From NCBI GenBank assembly GCA_039696685.1, contig CP155565.1, forward strand, positions 372,001-436,000: a stretch of DNA of 64,000 nt, read 5' to 3'. Position numbers and translations under genes: made by a program. Origin of the DNA: Vibrio sp. CDRSL-10 TSBA. Lineage in GTDB: Bacteria; Pseudomonadota; Gammaproteobacteria; Enterobacterales; Vibrionaceae. A model generated the notes under the pieces. It did no database searches and was not told the origin of the DNA. It saw only the letters and a program-made list of their open reading frames with translations. Below, one piece after another: positions 28,076 through 37,960 of the stretch. Position 1 is the first letter of the stretch. The number at the start of each line of letters is the position of its first letter.

Positions 28076-29546
28076 ATGGAAAACAGCAAATTTTCACTTT
28101 TTTCATTCAGCGGCAAGATGAAAATCTTACACCTGAGCTGGATTGCGTTCTTCATCACTTTTGTGGTGTGGTTTAACTTTGCGCCGCTGCTGCAGATGGT
28201 GAAAGAGACGTTGAGGCTGAGCACTCAGGAGATCAAAACCCTGCTGATCCTCAACGTAGCGCTGACCATTCCGGCGCGCGTCGTGATTGGTATGCTGACC
28301 GATAAATATGGTCCGCGTCTGGTATATTCGGCTTTGCTGGCAGTCTGTTCGATTCCCTGTTTTATGTTCGCCTTTGCAGATAGCTTTATCCAGGCTGCGA
28401 TTGCGCGCTTCCTGCTGGGCTTTATCGGTGCCGGTTTTGTGATTGGGATTCGCTTGGTGTCGGAGTGGTTCCCGCACAATGAGCTGGGTACAGCGGAAGG
28501 TATCTACGGCGGCTGGGGTAACTTCGGTTCTGCGGCGGCGGCGTTTACCCTGCCGACAGCGGCTGTGCTATTCGGCGGTGAAGACGGCTGGCGCTATGCG
28601 ATTGCTATTACCGGGCTGATGAGCCTGCTGTTTCTCTGTTGTATTTTACCGCAGCGTGACAGACACCCCGAAAGGCTCAACTTACTTCAAACCTAAGCAT
28701 CTGACTGCAATGGAAGTGACCTCAAAAGGCGATTTCTTCTTCCTGCTGCTGATGAAAATCCCGATGTATGCGGTACTGGCTCTGCTGGCCTGGAAACTGT
28801 CTTCAGCGGGTATCGGTATGCTGCCGGATGTCGCGGTCAACTCTATCTATGCTGGTTTGGTTGCGCTGTACCTGGTTGAACTGACTCAGGTATGGAAAGT
28901 CAACAAAACTGTATTTGAAAAACCGGTCGAGCCTGTTCATCAGTACAAATTTAAACAGGTTGCGGTGCTGAATGTACTTTATTTTGCGACCTTCGGCTCA
29001 GAGCTGGCGGTGGTCTCTATGCTGCCGCTGTTCTTCTCGGAAACCTTTGAACTGACACCGGTTGTCGCAGGTATGGTTGCGTCGGCTTATGCCTTCATGA
29101 ACCTGATGTCCCGTCCGGGTGGCGGTTGGATTTCAGACCGTTTCGGCCGTAAACCAACCCTGCTTATCCTGACTGCAGGTCTGGCGGTAGGTTATTTCCT
29201 GATGGGACAAGTCGGCAGTGAATGGCCAATCTGGCTGGCGGTAGCTGCGGCGATGATGTGTTCGTTCTTTGTTCAGGCCGGTGAAGGCGCCGTGTTTGCG
29301 ACTGTTCCACTGATCAAGCGTCGTATGACAGGTCAAATCGCTGGTATGACAGGGGCGTACGGCAACGTCGGCGCGGTGACTTACCTGACTATCCTATCAT
29401 TTGTCGACTATCAAACCTTCTTCTATGTGATTGCCGCGACCGCAGTGGTTGGCTTTGCCGCCCTGATGTTTATGGAAGAGCCAAGTGGCAAGATTGCAGA
29501 AGTGAATGAAGATGGCAGCGTGACTCTGATTGATGTTTCACACTAA
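28076..29546 (+). CDS. NarK-type nitrate/nitrite transporter (frame break at 28630-28634)
   Basis: 489 residues after correction, a major-facilitator nitrate transporter with 12 predicted membrane helices. Markers are [14 protein letters not shown], nitrate-signature-like [19 protein letters not shown] and [13 protein letters not shown], and in the second half [14 protein letters not shown] and [13 protein letters not shown]. The frame breaks at 28630-28634 (GTTTC). Reading GTTC gives [20 protein letters not shown]. Its position after nirD indicates nitrate uptake for assimilation. The gap after nirD is 72 bases. Confidence 0.88.
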
Positions 29547-29589
29547 AGGCAGCATGAGTGGCGGTGCAGATTGCCACTCTCCTTTAGCG
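29543..29589 (+). terminator. Stem-loop after the nitrate transporter gene
   Basis: Nested arms CTAAAGG/CCTTTAG and GAGTGGC/GCCACTC follow the stop directly. There is no strong T run, so it may be a processing or stability hairpin. Confidence 0.5.
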
Positions 29590-29768
29590 GATTTATCGGG
29601 AGACTTAATGAGACGTTTCGCCTGCACAGCGAAGCTCGTATGATTAAGTCGTTCAAAAGCTCAATGTTGCTCAGGTTCTGTTTTCCCTGGCTGCGTTGAG
29701 CTTTTGTTCTGTCAGACTGGTAAAGTCACTATCAGGCTGACTAAGCAGAGCAAGTAAAGAGGATCTCT

Positions 29769-31517
29769 ATGCATGCAAGGCAGATGAAAGAGGGACAGGC
29801 ACTGATGATTGATCATGCCGGCACCTCGCTGACCGGAACCCGGCAGCAGAATCAGGACGCGTTGTTGGTGAAGCAACCACAGGCGGCCGATGTTGTGGCG
29901 CATAAAGGCATTGTGGCCTGTATTGCTGACGGGGTGAGTTGCAGCGACCAGAGTCAGAAAGCCAGCCACACCGCAGTGGTGCAGTTTATTAATGACTATT
30001 ACGCCACGCCGGACAGCTGGAGCATTCGTCATAGCGCCGGCCAGATCTTAACCGCGCTCAATAGCTCACTCTATGAAGAGGGCAGCCAACAGAATCTGAC
30101 CCACAACGGTTTGGTGACGACCTTCAGTGCCGTGATCTTTAAATCCAACACAGCGCATCTTTTTCACGTTGGTGATACCCGTATCTATCGGGTGCGGGAT
30201 GGCAAATTGCGTTTGCTGACCCGGGATCATCAGCGTACCCAGTTTGGTCAGCAAGCTTATCTGACCCGCGCGCTGGGCATGGATAACCGGCTTGATGTCG
30301 ACTATCAGACCGTGACACTTAAACTTGGCGACTATTTTATTCTGACCAGTGATGGCGTGCATGATTTCGTCGATGAAACCAGCATGCTGGATGCTCTGAA
30401 GCAGCAATCAGGGCAGGATCTGCAAGCGCTTAGTCAGGCGTTATGTCAGCAGGCGCTGGACAACGGCAGCCAGGATAACGTCAGTTGTCTGCTGCTCAAG
30501 GTCAGTCAGTTACCGCAACGTACTTTGCTGGAGCACCAGGTGATGACCCTGACACGGGTGATTCCGCCCGCGCTGGAAGTCGGGCAAAGTCTGGATGGTT
30601 ATCGGGTCGATCAGGTGATGTACGCCGGCTCACGCAGCCATGTTTACCGGGTGACGGAGCTTGCCAGCGGCAGAATCCGGGTACTGAAAATCCCGTCACG
30701 GCAATACGGTGATGATCAGGATTATCTGGTTCACTTTGCCAATGAATTTTGGGTCGGCTCGCAAATCAACAGTGAACGGGTCATGAAAGTGTATCCGACG
30801 GCGGCTGATTCTAAGTTTATCTACCAGTTATGCGAATGGGTGCAGGGGATTACCCTGCGGCAGTGGATGTTTGATAATCCCACACCATCACTGGCCCAGG
30901 TGCGTACCATTCTGAGCGAAGTGGTGAAAGCGGTACGGGTGTTTCAGCGTGCTGATATGGTGCACCGCGATCTGAAGCCGGAAAACATCATGTTAACCAC
31001 AGATGGTAAGATAAAAATCATCGACTTTGGCGCGGTTAAAGTGATGGGACTGGAAGAGATGCAAGCCGTTCCTGAGCCACAGGCCCCGCTTGGTGCAGTT
31101 AACTATATCGCGCCGGAGTACATCAATGGCGGCGATGCGACGGTGCAGGCAGATCTGTTTTCGATCGCCGTTATTGGCTACGAGATGCTGAGCGGCGAAC
31201 TGCCCTATAAAGCGAGTCAGACCACCAATTTGCAGTCCGCCCGGCACATCAAATGGGACTACCGGCCTATCGGGCAATTTCGCGCTGATATTCCGTTATG
31301 GACAGACCTGGCTTTGCGCAAAGCCACTCATCCATCATCTGCACAGCGTTATCAGGCGCTGGGGGATTTTATTCTCGATCTGTTTACGCCTAACACCCGG
31401 TTGCAGAAAGAGTTCAAGCAGAAACCTGTATTACAGCGTAATCCGCTGCTGTTCTGGAAAGCCACCGCACTGCTGGCTATCGCCGTCGCGATTCTGGAAG
31501 GGGTGATGTTGCTGTGA
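29769..31517 (+). CDS. PP2C phosphatase - Ser/Thr kinase fusion, membrane-anchored
   Basis: 582 residues. Residues about 10-245 form a PP2C-type phosphatase (QNQDALLV, CIADGVS, LTSDGVHDFV, GSQDNVSCLL). Residues about 275-545 form a Hanks-type kinase with VLKIP (ATP-anchoring Lys), HRDLKPENIM at about 399, DFG at about 419 and APE; the glycine loop is degenerate (YAGSRSHVYRV). A single membrane segment ends the protein (ALLAIAVAILEGVMLL), so the catalytic domains face the cytoplasm. Kinases of this kind adjoin nirBD in other gammaproteobacteria such as Pseudomonas, suggesting control of nitrate assimilation. An AGAGGA site precedes ATG 29769. Confidence 0.87.
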   Translation: MHARQMKEGQALMIDHAGTSLTGTRQQNQDALLVKQPQAADVVAHKGIVACIADGVSCSDQSQKASHTAVVQFINDYYATPDSWSIRHSAGQILTALNSSLYEEGSQQNLTHNGLVTTFSAVIFKSNTAHLFHVGDTRIYRVRDGKLRLLTRDHQRTQFGQQAYLTRALGMDNRLDVDYQTVTLKLGDYFILTSDGVHDFVDETSMLDALKQQSGQDLQALSQALCQQALDNGSQDNVSCLLLKVSQLPQRTLLEHQVMTLTRVIPPALEVGQSLDGYRVDQVMYAGSRSHVYRVTELASGRIRVLKIPSRQYGDDQDYLVHFANEFWVGSQINSERVMKVYPTAADSKFIYQLCEWVQGITLRQWMFDNPTPSLAQVRTILSEVVKAVRVFQRADMVHRDLKPENIMLTTDGKIKIIDFGAVKVMGLEEMQAVPEPQAPLGAVNYIAPEYINGGDATVQADLFSIAVIGYEMLSGELPYKASQTTNLQSARHIKWDYRPIGQFRADIPLWTDLALRKATHPSSAQRYQALGDFILDLFTPNTRLQKEFKQKPVLQRNPLLFWKATALLAIAVAILEGVMLL

Positions 31518-31522
31518 GCGGG
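31500..31522. repeat. Left copy of a 23-bp direct repeat flanking the T6SS module
   Basis: It spans the last codons and TGA stop of the kinase gene (GGGGTGATGTTGCTGTGAGC then GGG). An identical 23-base copy lies at 44638-44660, after the T6SS module. Confidence 0.85.
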
Positions 31523-31601
31523 ATAACTCGTGCGAAGAACTAATATAAGTAATATGAGTGAAATTCAGACCTCTGACAAACGATATAAATATGGCAACAA
31601 T

Positions 31602-31629
31602 TTGCTCGCGATAGGTAAAAAGTTGCTCG
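31602..31629 (+). promoter_or_regulatory. Direct TTGCTCG repeats upstream of hcp
   Basis: TTGCTCG occurs at 31602-31608 and 31623-31629, 21 bases apart (two helical turns) and about 71 bases upstream of the -24 element. This is the position expected for a sigma-54 activator such as VasH. Confidence 0.4.
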
Positions 31630-31699
31630 AATGAAGTAAATCCTTACCCTAATAACAATGTTGTCGACATAACTTGTTGAGTAAAATGGAGCATGGTGG

Positions 31700-31714
31700 T
31701 GGCACAAAAATTGT
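31700..31714 (+). promoter_or_regulatory. Sigma-54 promoter of hcp
   Basis: TGGCACAAAAATTGT has a perfect TGGCAC -24 element and GG-N10-GT spacing; the -12 element is TTGT instead of TTGC. It lies 57 bases before the hcp ATG. hcp operons of V. cholerae are known to be sigma-54/VasH dependent. Confidence 0.7.
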
Positions 31715-31770
31715 GTGAGTGAAACAGCATTTTATGATGCTTTGTTCTCACACTGTTTAAGGAAAAAGTG

Positions 31771-32289
31771 ATGCCAACTCCATGTTATATCTCTATTGAA
31801 GGCCAGACTCAGGGCCTGATCACCGCTGGTGCATGTACTGCTGATTCAATTGGCGATTCTTTTGTCGAAGGTCATGAAGACGAAATGCTGGTGCAGTATT
31901 TTGACCATAACGTCACTGTACCAACCGATCCTCAGTCTGGTCAGCCATCAGGCCAGCGTGTACACAAACCATTCACTTTTACGGTCTCGCTGAACAAAGC
32001 CGTCCCTCTGCTATATAACGCACTGGCGTCTGGTGAAAAAATGACCAATGTTGAATTAAAATGGTACCGTACTTCAATTGAAGGTAAGCAAGAAAACTTC
32101 TTCACGACCAAGCTGGAGAATGCCTCTATCGTCGATATTCACTGTGAAATGCCACATTGCCAGGATCCGGCCAAATCGGATTTCACCCAAAACCTGACTG
32201 TTGCCATGTCTTACCGCAAAATCACCTGGGATCACGTTAATGCTGGTACGTCAGGTTCAGACGACTGGCGCAAACCAATCGAAGCGTAA
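31771..32289 (+). CDS. hcp: Hcp, tube protein of the type VI secretion system
   Basis: 172 residues, nearly the same as V. cholerae Hcp as I recall that sequence (MPTPCYISIEGQTQGLITAG start, DDWRKPIEA end). Hcp hexamers stack into the inner tube that is fired with VgrG and the effectors. The ATG at 31771 follows AAGGAAAAAGTG. A strong terminator follows at 32303, so vgrG, 218 bases on, may depend on read-through or its own promoter. Confidence 0.96.
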   Translation: MPTPCYISIEGQTQGLITAGACTADSIGDSFVEGHEDEMLVQYFDHNVTVPTDPQSGQPSGQRVHKPFTFTVSLNKAVPLLYNALASGEKMTNVELKWYRTSIEGKQENFFTTKLENASIVDIHCEMPHCQDPAKSDFTQNLTVAMSYRKITWDHVNAGTSGSDDWRKPIEA

Positions 32290-32302
32290 ATCACGCGGAA
32301 AT

Positions 32303-32346
32303 AAGCCTGTAGACGACGCTATGCGTGCTCGTCTATGGGCTTTGTT
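32303..32346 (+). terminator. Terminator after hcp
   Basis: A 14-bp stem, AAGCCTGTAGACGA (32303-32316) / TCGTCTATGGGCTT (32329-32342), with internal mismatches, followed by TGTTT. It would make hcp transcripts outnumber downstream ones. Confidence 0.7.
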
Positions 32347-32507
32347 TCAAATTCAGTGGGTTGAAAATTCGTTTAGTTAGACTTTGACGTAGTCGCAAAC
32401 TCATTTGTTAGAAGCTCAGTCGGTTAAAACTACTTGGCTGGTTCAGGTTAACTGCTTGCTTCGAAGCTAACGGCTTGGTTCAGGGCTAACAGGTAATAAG
32501 GTTTAAA

Positions 32508-34572
32508 ATGGCAAAGTTACAATTTGTTCTCTCCGTGGACGGAATGCCCGAAGATACGTTTGTGGTGACAGAGTACCGCGGCAAAGAATCGGTCTCTGAC
32601 AGTGTGATGAGCGGTTCTGTCGCCTGTTATGGGTTCCGTTATGAGATAGATTTGGCAAGCCGACAATCTGGCATTCAAGCAAGCCAGGTGGTGGATAAAT
32701 CGGCGCAACTGACCGTGTTAAGAAATGGCCAGCCGGTTCAGTTTGTTCATGGCATCGTGCGTCAGTTTCGGACAGGCGGATATTGGTCATCACCATACCT
32801 TTTACAACCTGACATTAGTACCTGCTCTGGAACGTTTGTCACTCAGACAAAACAGCCGGATTTTCCAACTGAAAACTGTTGAACAAATCATCACCACTAT
32901 TTTGCAGGAAATGGGGATTGATAACTTTTCTTTCTCACTGAAGAGAACGCTCTCGCAAAGAGAGTTTTGTGTTCAGTATCGGGAGACGGATTTGGCGTTT
33001 GTGCATCGTCTTGCTGCTGAAGAAGGTCTGGTTTATCACATTCAGCAAAGTGATGGTAAACACACGGTATTTTTCAGCGATGACAGTGCCTTGATTGCTA
33101 AGTTCGCTCAACCTGTACCATACAACGGTTTGTCCGGCGGGCAGGTTGATGACAGTTATGTGTCTTCATTCACTTTGGTCAATCAAAGTGAGCCCAGTCA
33201 TCTGACGATGCAGGATTACAGCTTTAAAAAGCCGGACTATGGTTTTCTGCAGCAACAATCAGGGACGGATCTGAGTTTCCAGCAATCGACCTATGAGCAT
33301 TTTGATTATCCTGGTCGCTATAAAGACGATACCAGCGGTGCCGCTTTCAGTCGTATTCGGTTGGAATATCTGCGACGAGATGCTGTGCATGCTGTGGGTA
33401 AAAGTAATCATGCCGGTATTCAGGCCGGGATAAAGTTCGATCTAACCGATAATCTTGAGCCGAGCGCGAACCGAGACTGGCTGGTTGTCGAAGTCTCTCA
33501 TCAGGGCACTCAGCCTCAGGCCCTTGAAGAAGAAGGGGGCTCCGGTCAGACATCTTATTCAAACCAGTTTAAGGTGATCCCGGCGAATCTGACCTGGCGA
33601 GCCACACCTGTCGCCAAACCTCATGTCGATGGCCCGATGATTGGTGAGGTGGTCGGCCCGGCTGGCGAAGAGATTTTTTGTGATGAACATGGCCGGGTGA
33701 AAGTACATTTTCCCTGGGACCGTGAAAGTCAACAAGATGAGCACAGCTCCTGCTGGGTGCGTGTATCCCAGGGATGGGCAGGTGCTCAGTATGGCTTTGT
33801 TGCCATTCCCCGCATCGGGCATGAGGTCATTGTTTCGTTTTTGCATGGCGATCCGGATCAGCCGATTATCACCGGCCGGACTTATCACGCTACCAACGTT
33901 GCACCATATCTGCTGCCGAATCATAAAACCCGTACGGTGTTAAAAACCCAGACCCATCAGGGGGAAGGTTCAAACGAAATTCGCTTCGAAGATCAGGCGT
34001 CCATAGAGCAGATTTATATCCACGCGCAGAAAGATCAGGATGTGGTGATTAACAATATTCATCGTGAATCTGTCGGGCTGGATTTTCACTCTCATATTGG
34101 TCGGCACCAGTACGAACTGGTGACAGAGAATGTCCACCGCTCGATTGGTAAAAATGTCACCGAAGAGTTGGGACAAGATCACCATATCAAAGTGGGCCGC
34201 AACCTGGTGCAACGAGTTTTAGGTAAGATAAACCGTTGGGTAACTGGCGGAGTTATTTCCAAAATTGATGGCGGTGTCAGTACCCAGATCGCAGCATCCG
34301 AAGAGAAACAAATCGGCGCAAACCAACGTGTTGCAGTCAGTAATGAAAGCTATCTGAAAGCGGCGGACATTGTTTTAGATGCCGGAAATTCCCTGACTAT
34401 TAAAGGGCCGGGAGGCTTTATTAAATTAGACAGTGCAGGCGTCACTATCTCAGGGTCTAAAGTCAAAATTAATGATGGAGGCTCTCCGGGGAGCGGGACA
34501 GCGCCTGCCGTCAGCCAGCCAGATGAGCCGGACAAACCTCAGCAACCTGATGCGCCGGATAGGAGAGGGTAA
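32508..34572 (+). CDS. vgrG: VgrG spike protein (frame break at 32765-32769)
   Basis: 687 residues after correction, VgrG2-like. The gp27-like domain includes CYGFRYEIDLASR, HHHTFYNLTLVPALERLSLR and CVQYRETDLAFVHRLAAEEG. The gp5-like OB domain includes GEEIFCDEHGRVKVHFPWDR and PDQPIITGRTYHA. A needle of repeats follows, ending in a Pro/Asp-rich tail. No C-terminal effector domain is present, so cargo must ride through PAAR or adaptors. The frame breaks at 32765-32769 (GTTTC). Reading GTTC gives VRQFGQADIGHHHTF, as in V. cholerae. The stop abuts the PAAR gene start. Confidence 0.93.
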
Positions 34573-36061
34573 ATGCCAGGAGCGGCGAGATTAGGCGATA
34601 CAGCAGGTGGGCACGGATGTTTTCCACCTACTGCTATCATTGCTGGTAGCCCGGATGTCTCAATTAATGGCAAACCGGCTGCCAGAAAGGGTGATGCTGC
34701 CTTATTGCACGCTTGCCCTTGTCCCTATAAACCGCACGGGCTGCATGGCCGGGCGATTAATGCCGGTTCCGGCTCCGTGTCTATTAACGGTCAGCCGGCG
34801 GCACGTATCGGTGATGCAATAGACTGTGGTGGTTCGGTGGCTTCCGGGTCGGGCGATGTCATTATCGGTGATACGCCGTATCAATCCAATACTCACGCTT
34901 GCGGTGAAGGTGCGGTTTCTTGGGCAGTCGCCATTTTTGAAAATCACGCCGTTGGCGAAAAATGTCGAAGCCTTATGGAACAGCCCGACATTTACTCCGC
35001 AGGCACTGGCAGCGTTGGCGGGCTCTCAGGCAGTGAGCACCGCCGCCGATATCGCAGCGGAGAAAGCTGTGTCCACACTGCCGCCATTAGCGCAGTCACT
35101 GGTTAAGGTTGTCCAGTCCGGTGCCTCTAAACTGCAGATGCTGGATGTACTTGAAACAGGTACCACCAAAGCACAGCGCCGAGAGGCGAGAAAAGCGATT
35201 ACTCAGGCTGCTTCTGGCAATGACCCGCAGACAGCACAGCGCTTTAGTATGGATATGGACGCAGCAGAAAAAGCCATGTTGGCCGACCACGTTTACACGC
35301 TGGATAAAGACCGGAATACTTTGGACCCGCACCGCAAGCAAGTCGCGGAGGAGTTTGATAATGATTCGGGCTGGAGTGTAGCGACAGAAGATGATCTGGC
35401 TGAGTTAGGTATACAGCAAAAAGAATTGAAGGTGAAAGGTACAAACTTCAGGTCACAGGTCTATATTCCTGACCCCGAAGTATTTGGTGAGAACGCCAAA
35501 CCGACATTAGTGTTTCGAGGTACTGAAATGGACAGTGGCAGTGACTGGGTCAAAGGGAATTTAAGTCAGGGTGCATTGGGGCGTTCATCTTATTATGAGC
35601 AAGCTATAAAGGTTGTGAGGCGGATGAAGAAAAAGCAAGTTCCATTAGATATTGCAGGGCATTCACTGGGAGGAGGATTAGCCTCCGCTGCGTCAAAAGC
35701 CTCGGGATACCCTGCGACAACGTTTAATGCAGCCGGCTTGCACCGTAATACGGTGGCTAATTATGGCGTTGCAGTGAACAATCAAAGCGCAGACAACTTA
35801 GTCACCGGGTATCGAGTTGATGGTGAGGTTTTGACCAGAGTGCAAGAAACGACACCTGTGCTGCGTCGCCTGGCTCCCTCGGCAGTGCGAAACGGTGCGC
35901 TGGAAACCACCTTACCCAAGTCGACCTTTATGCCGGACGTTGAGGCAGGAACAACAGAAGATAAGCGCGGTTCGGTCGCACTGCATGGCATGGATCAAAT
36001 GCGTGAATCGATAGAAGAGCGTAAAGTGGGCGATTTACACAAATTGGCAAGTGAGGCTTAA
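34573..36061 (+). CDS. PAAR-lipase effector (frame break at 34915-34919)
   Basis: 495 residues after correction. Residues 1-115 form a PAAR tip domain (ARLGDTAGGHGC, GSPDVSINGKPAARKGD, GSVSINGQPAARIGD). The remainder contains a class 3-type lipase fold with VFRGTE and the nucleophile elbow GHSLGGG (Ser in DIAGHSLGG). The frame breaks at 34915-34919 (GTTTC). Reading GTTC joins GEGAV to LGQSPFLKITPLAKNV. It is inferred to be a T6SS phospholipase delivered on the VgrG tip. The following ankyrin gene is the likely immunity gene. ATG 34573 directly follows the vgrG stop. Confidence 0.88.
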
Positions 36062-36064
36062 GTA

Positions 36065-36973
36065 TTGATTAAATGGATAATAGTCGCCGTCGTTGTGATT
36101 GTATTCGCACTGGTAGCAAAAGGAGCTCTGACTAAAGTGAGTAATAAAATTAACCCGCAAGACCTGTTTTCCGGCCCGATGCTCGAGGTCGCCAAATCGG
36201 TTGACCGCGATGATATTGCCCGGGTAAAGCAACTGGCTGCTGAGTTGGATGATATTAATGCATTGGGTGAGCACGGAGTGACTTTGCTGGTTTATGCGGT
36301 GATCGCCGATAAACCCGAGTCTATTCAGGTGTTGATGGAACTGGGTAGTGATCCCGCTATTGATGTGCCGGATCAAGGCAACGCAGGTTATATCGCAATG
36401 TGGCACCCGGATGCAAAAAGTTTAGAGGCGCTGTTGCAGGCAGGAATGGATCCAAACTTGAAGGAAGAAGGTGATGCGCTGATATTCCACTCTCACGATA
36501 TTGACGAATCTAATTCATTACCTGTGTTGGTGAAATACGGTGCCGATGTTAATGCGCTTAATGAAAAACAAGAGCCACCTATTTTCGACATGTTAATGGT
36601 TCAGTTTAAAAATGCGCTGTATTTACTTGACCATGGTGCTGATGGGCATTTTGTTAGCCCTTCAGGTGAATCGGTTGCATATAATGTCGAGTTCCAACTG
36701 CGTGAATTGGATCCTAAGTCAGAAGGCTATCAGACGATGTTAACCATTAAGGAAAAACTCTCAGCCCAAGGCGTTAAGTTTCCCGCGTTGTCACCTTGGG
36801 GCGAGCGCTTTGTGCGTGACATTGTCTTTTGTAAAGAGCCGTTGGGTTATCGCCCGCGCAGTGAATGCAAAATTGAAGGCGTAAACCGATTTGTCAAAGA
36901 GCCTTCGCAAGAAATTAAACGCCAGGATGAGATGATTCTGAAAGAGCGTTACGGAATCGAGCACCAGTTTTAA
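36065..36973 (+). CDS. Ankyrin-repeat protein with N-terminal membrane anchor, probable immunity protein
   Basis: 302 residues. Residues 3-22 are a single membrane segment (IKWIIVAVVVIVFALVAKGA). Ankyrin-like repeats fill residues 50-200 (GVTLLVYAVIADKPESIQVLMELGSDPAI, shown by LVYAV, LLQAGMDPN and VLVKYGADVNALNE-type helices). An anchored periplasmic ankyrin protein after a lipase effector fits a neutraliser that acts where the lipase does. The start is TTG 36065, 3 bases after the effector stop; the stop overlaps the next ATG (TAATG). Function is inferred from context. Confidence 0.75.
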   Translation: MIKWIIVAVVVIVFALVAKGALTKVSNKINPQDLFSGPMLEVAKSVDRDDIARVKQLAAELDDINALGEHGVTLLVYAVIADKPESIQVLMELGSDPAIDVPDQGNAGYIAMWHPDAKSLEALLQAGMDPNLKEEGDALIFHSHDIDESNSLPVLVKYGADVNALNEKQEPPIFDMLMVQFKNALYLLDHGADGHFVSPSGESVAYNVEFQLRELDPKSEGYQTMLTIKEKLSAQGVKFPALSPWGERFVRDIVFCKEPLGYRPRSECKIEGVNRFVKEPSQEIKRQDEMILKERYGIEHQF

Positions 36974-37960
36974 TGGAACAAACGTCAGTGAGCTTATTTT
37001 CACCTATTCCCAGACATCCTAACTCGCTGTTTCCCTTGTTGTCTGAGGCGCAAGGCAAGCAAGTGTATTTACTGTTTGATCAAGTCCAGTTTGCGCAGGG
37101 CAAGGAATTCTGGGACACGATGAAAAACCGACGTGACGTAGAATGGTATTACTTACTTTCAGGTACTCCACTTGCGTACCTGGAAGAGGGGTCACCTTTG
37201 CTGATCTCGGTCAGTGATGGTAATCCCGGAGAGACGCTTTATTACTGGCTATGTGAGCATCTGGAAACCCCGGAGCGATTCGGTTTTGTCGGGGTATATG
37301 ATGGTTCACTGGCGGAGGTGCAGCGTCACTGGCAGGAGTGGGTTTACTTTTGGGACAAAAATCAACGCTCAATGATGTTGCGGTTTTACGATATTGCGGC
37401 TTTTCCCCTTTGGTACGACATTCTGACGCCAGCGCAAAAACAAAAGTTTAAAGGCAAACATGAATCCATCGCTTTCTGCCAGCGCAGTGATGCGATTGAT
37501 TTGTCATTATTTCAGTGGCCAGAAACTGCCATATGAAGACGACCCTCAAGCCGCTTCGGTTTATCCGGTGCAACTGACTGCGGCGCAACATGAACAGTTT
37601 TTCTATCCGCAACGCATTGAAAGCCTGGTGGATGAACTATTCCGCCGCTTAGCGCCAGACTACGCGTGGCTGCTGCCACAAAGTATGGTTCGCCTGCGAT
37701 TTCATGAAGGATTGGCGTTAGCCCGACAGCGCTACAACTTAGCAACGTCATTGGATCGAGAAACCTATGCCCTGTATCGGTTTTACATTGCCGATCGCTT
37801 TGATGAACATCCGGAATTCATTCGCCTGATGAGTTTTTATTCTCTACGTGATGCCATTGGTCACTTTTACGATTTCTACATTACGCATCAGGAAGACATG
37901 AGCGCCTATCGAACAGCGGGCTGGTTAGGGATTGAAGGGAAGGCGAGATTGATACCATGA
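36973..37960 (+). CDS. DUF4123 T6SS adaptor, first copy (frame break at 37522-37526)
   Basis: 328 residues after correction. It has the DUF4123 fold of T6SS effector chaperones (Tap/TEC): QVYLLFDQVQFAQGKEFW, LISVSDGNPGETLYYWLCEH and FRFYDIAAFPLWYDIL-type sequence (LRFYDIAAFPLW). A helical C-terminal region follows (LLPQSMVRLRFHEGLALARQ, EHPEFIRLMS). The raw sequence shows two overlapping frames. Reading GAAAC at 37522-37526 as GAAC joins QWPE to LPYEDDPQAA, making one gene. Adaptors of this family load a cognate effector on VgrG. It could serve the lipase or the Rhs protein. Confidence 0.82.

Noticed and set aside
37460..37960. Separate small gene after the first DUF4123 gene
   Set aside because: Reading GAAAC 37522-37526 as GAAC makes it the C-terminal half of the same adaptor.
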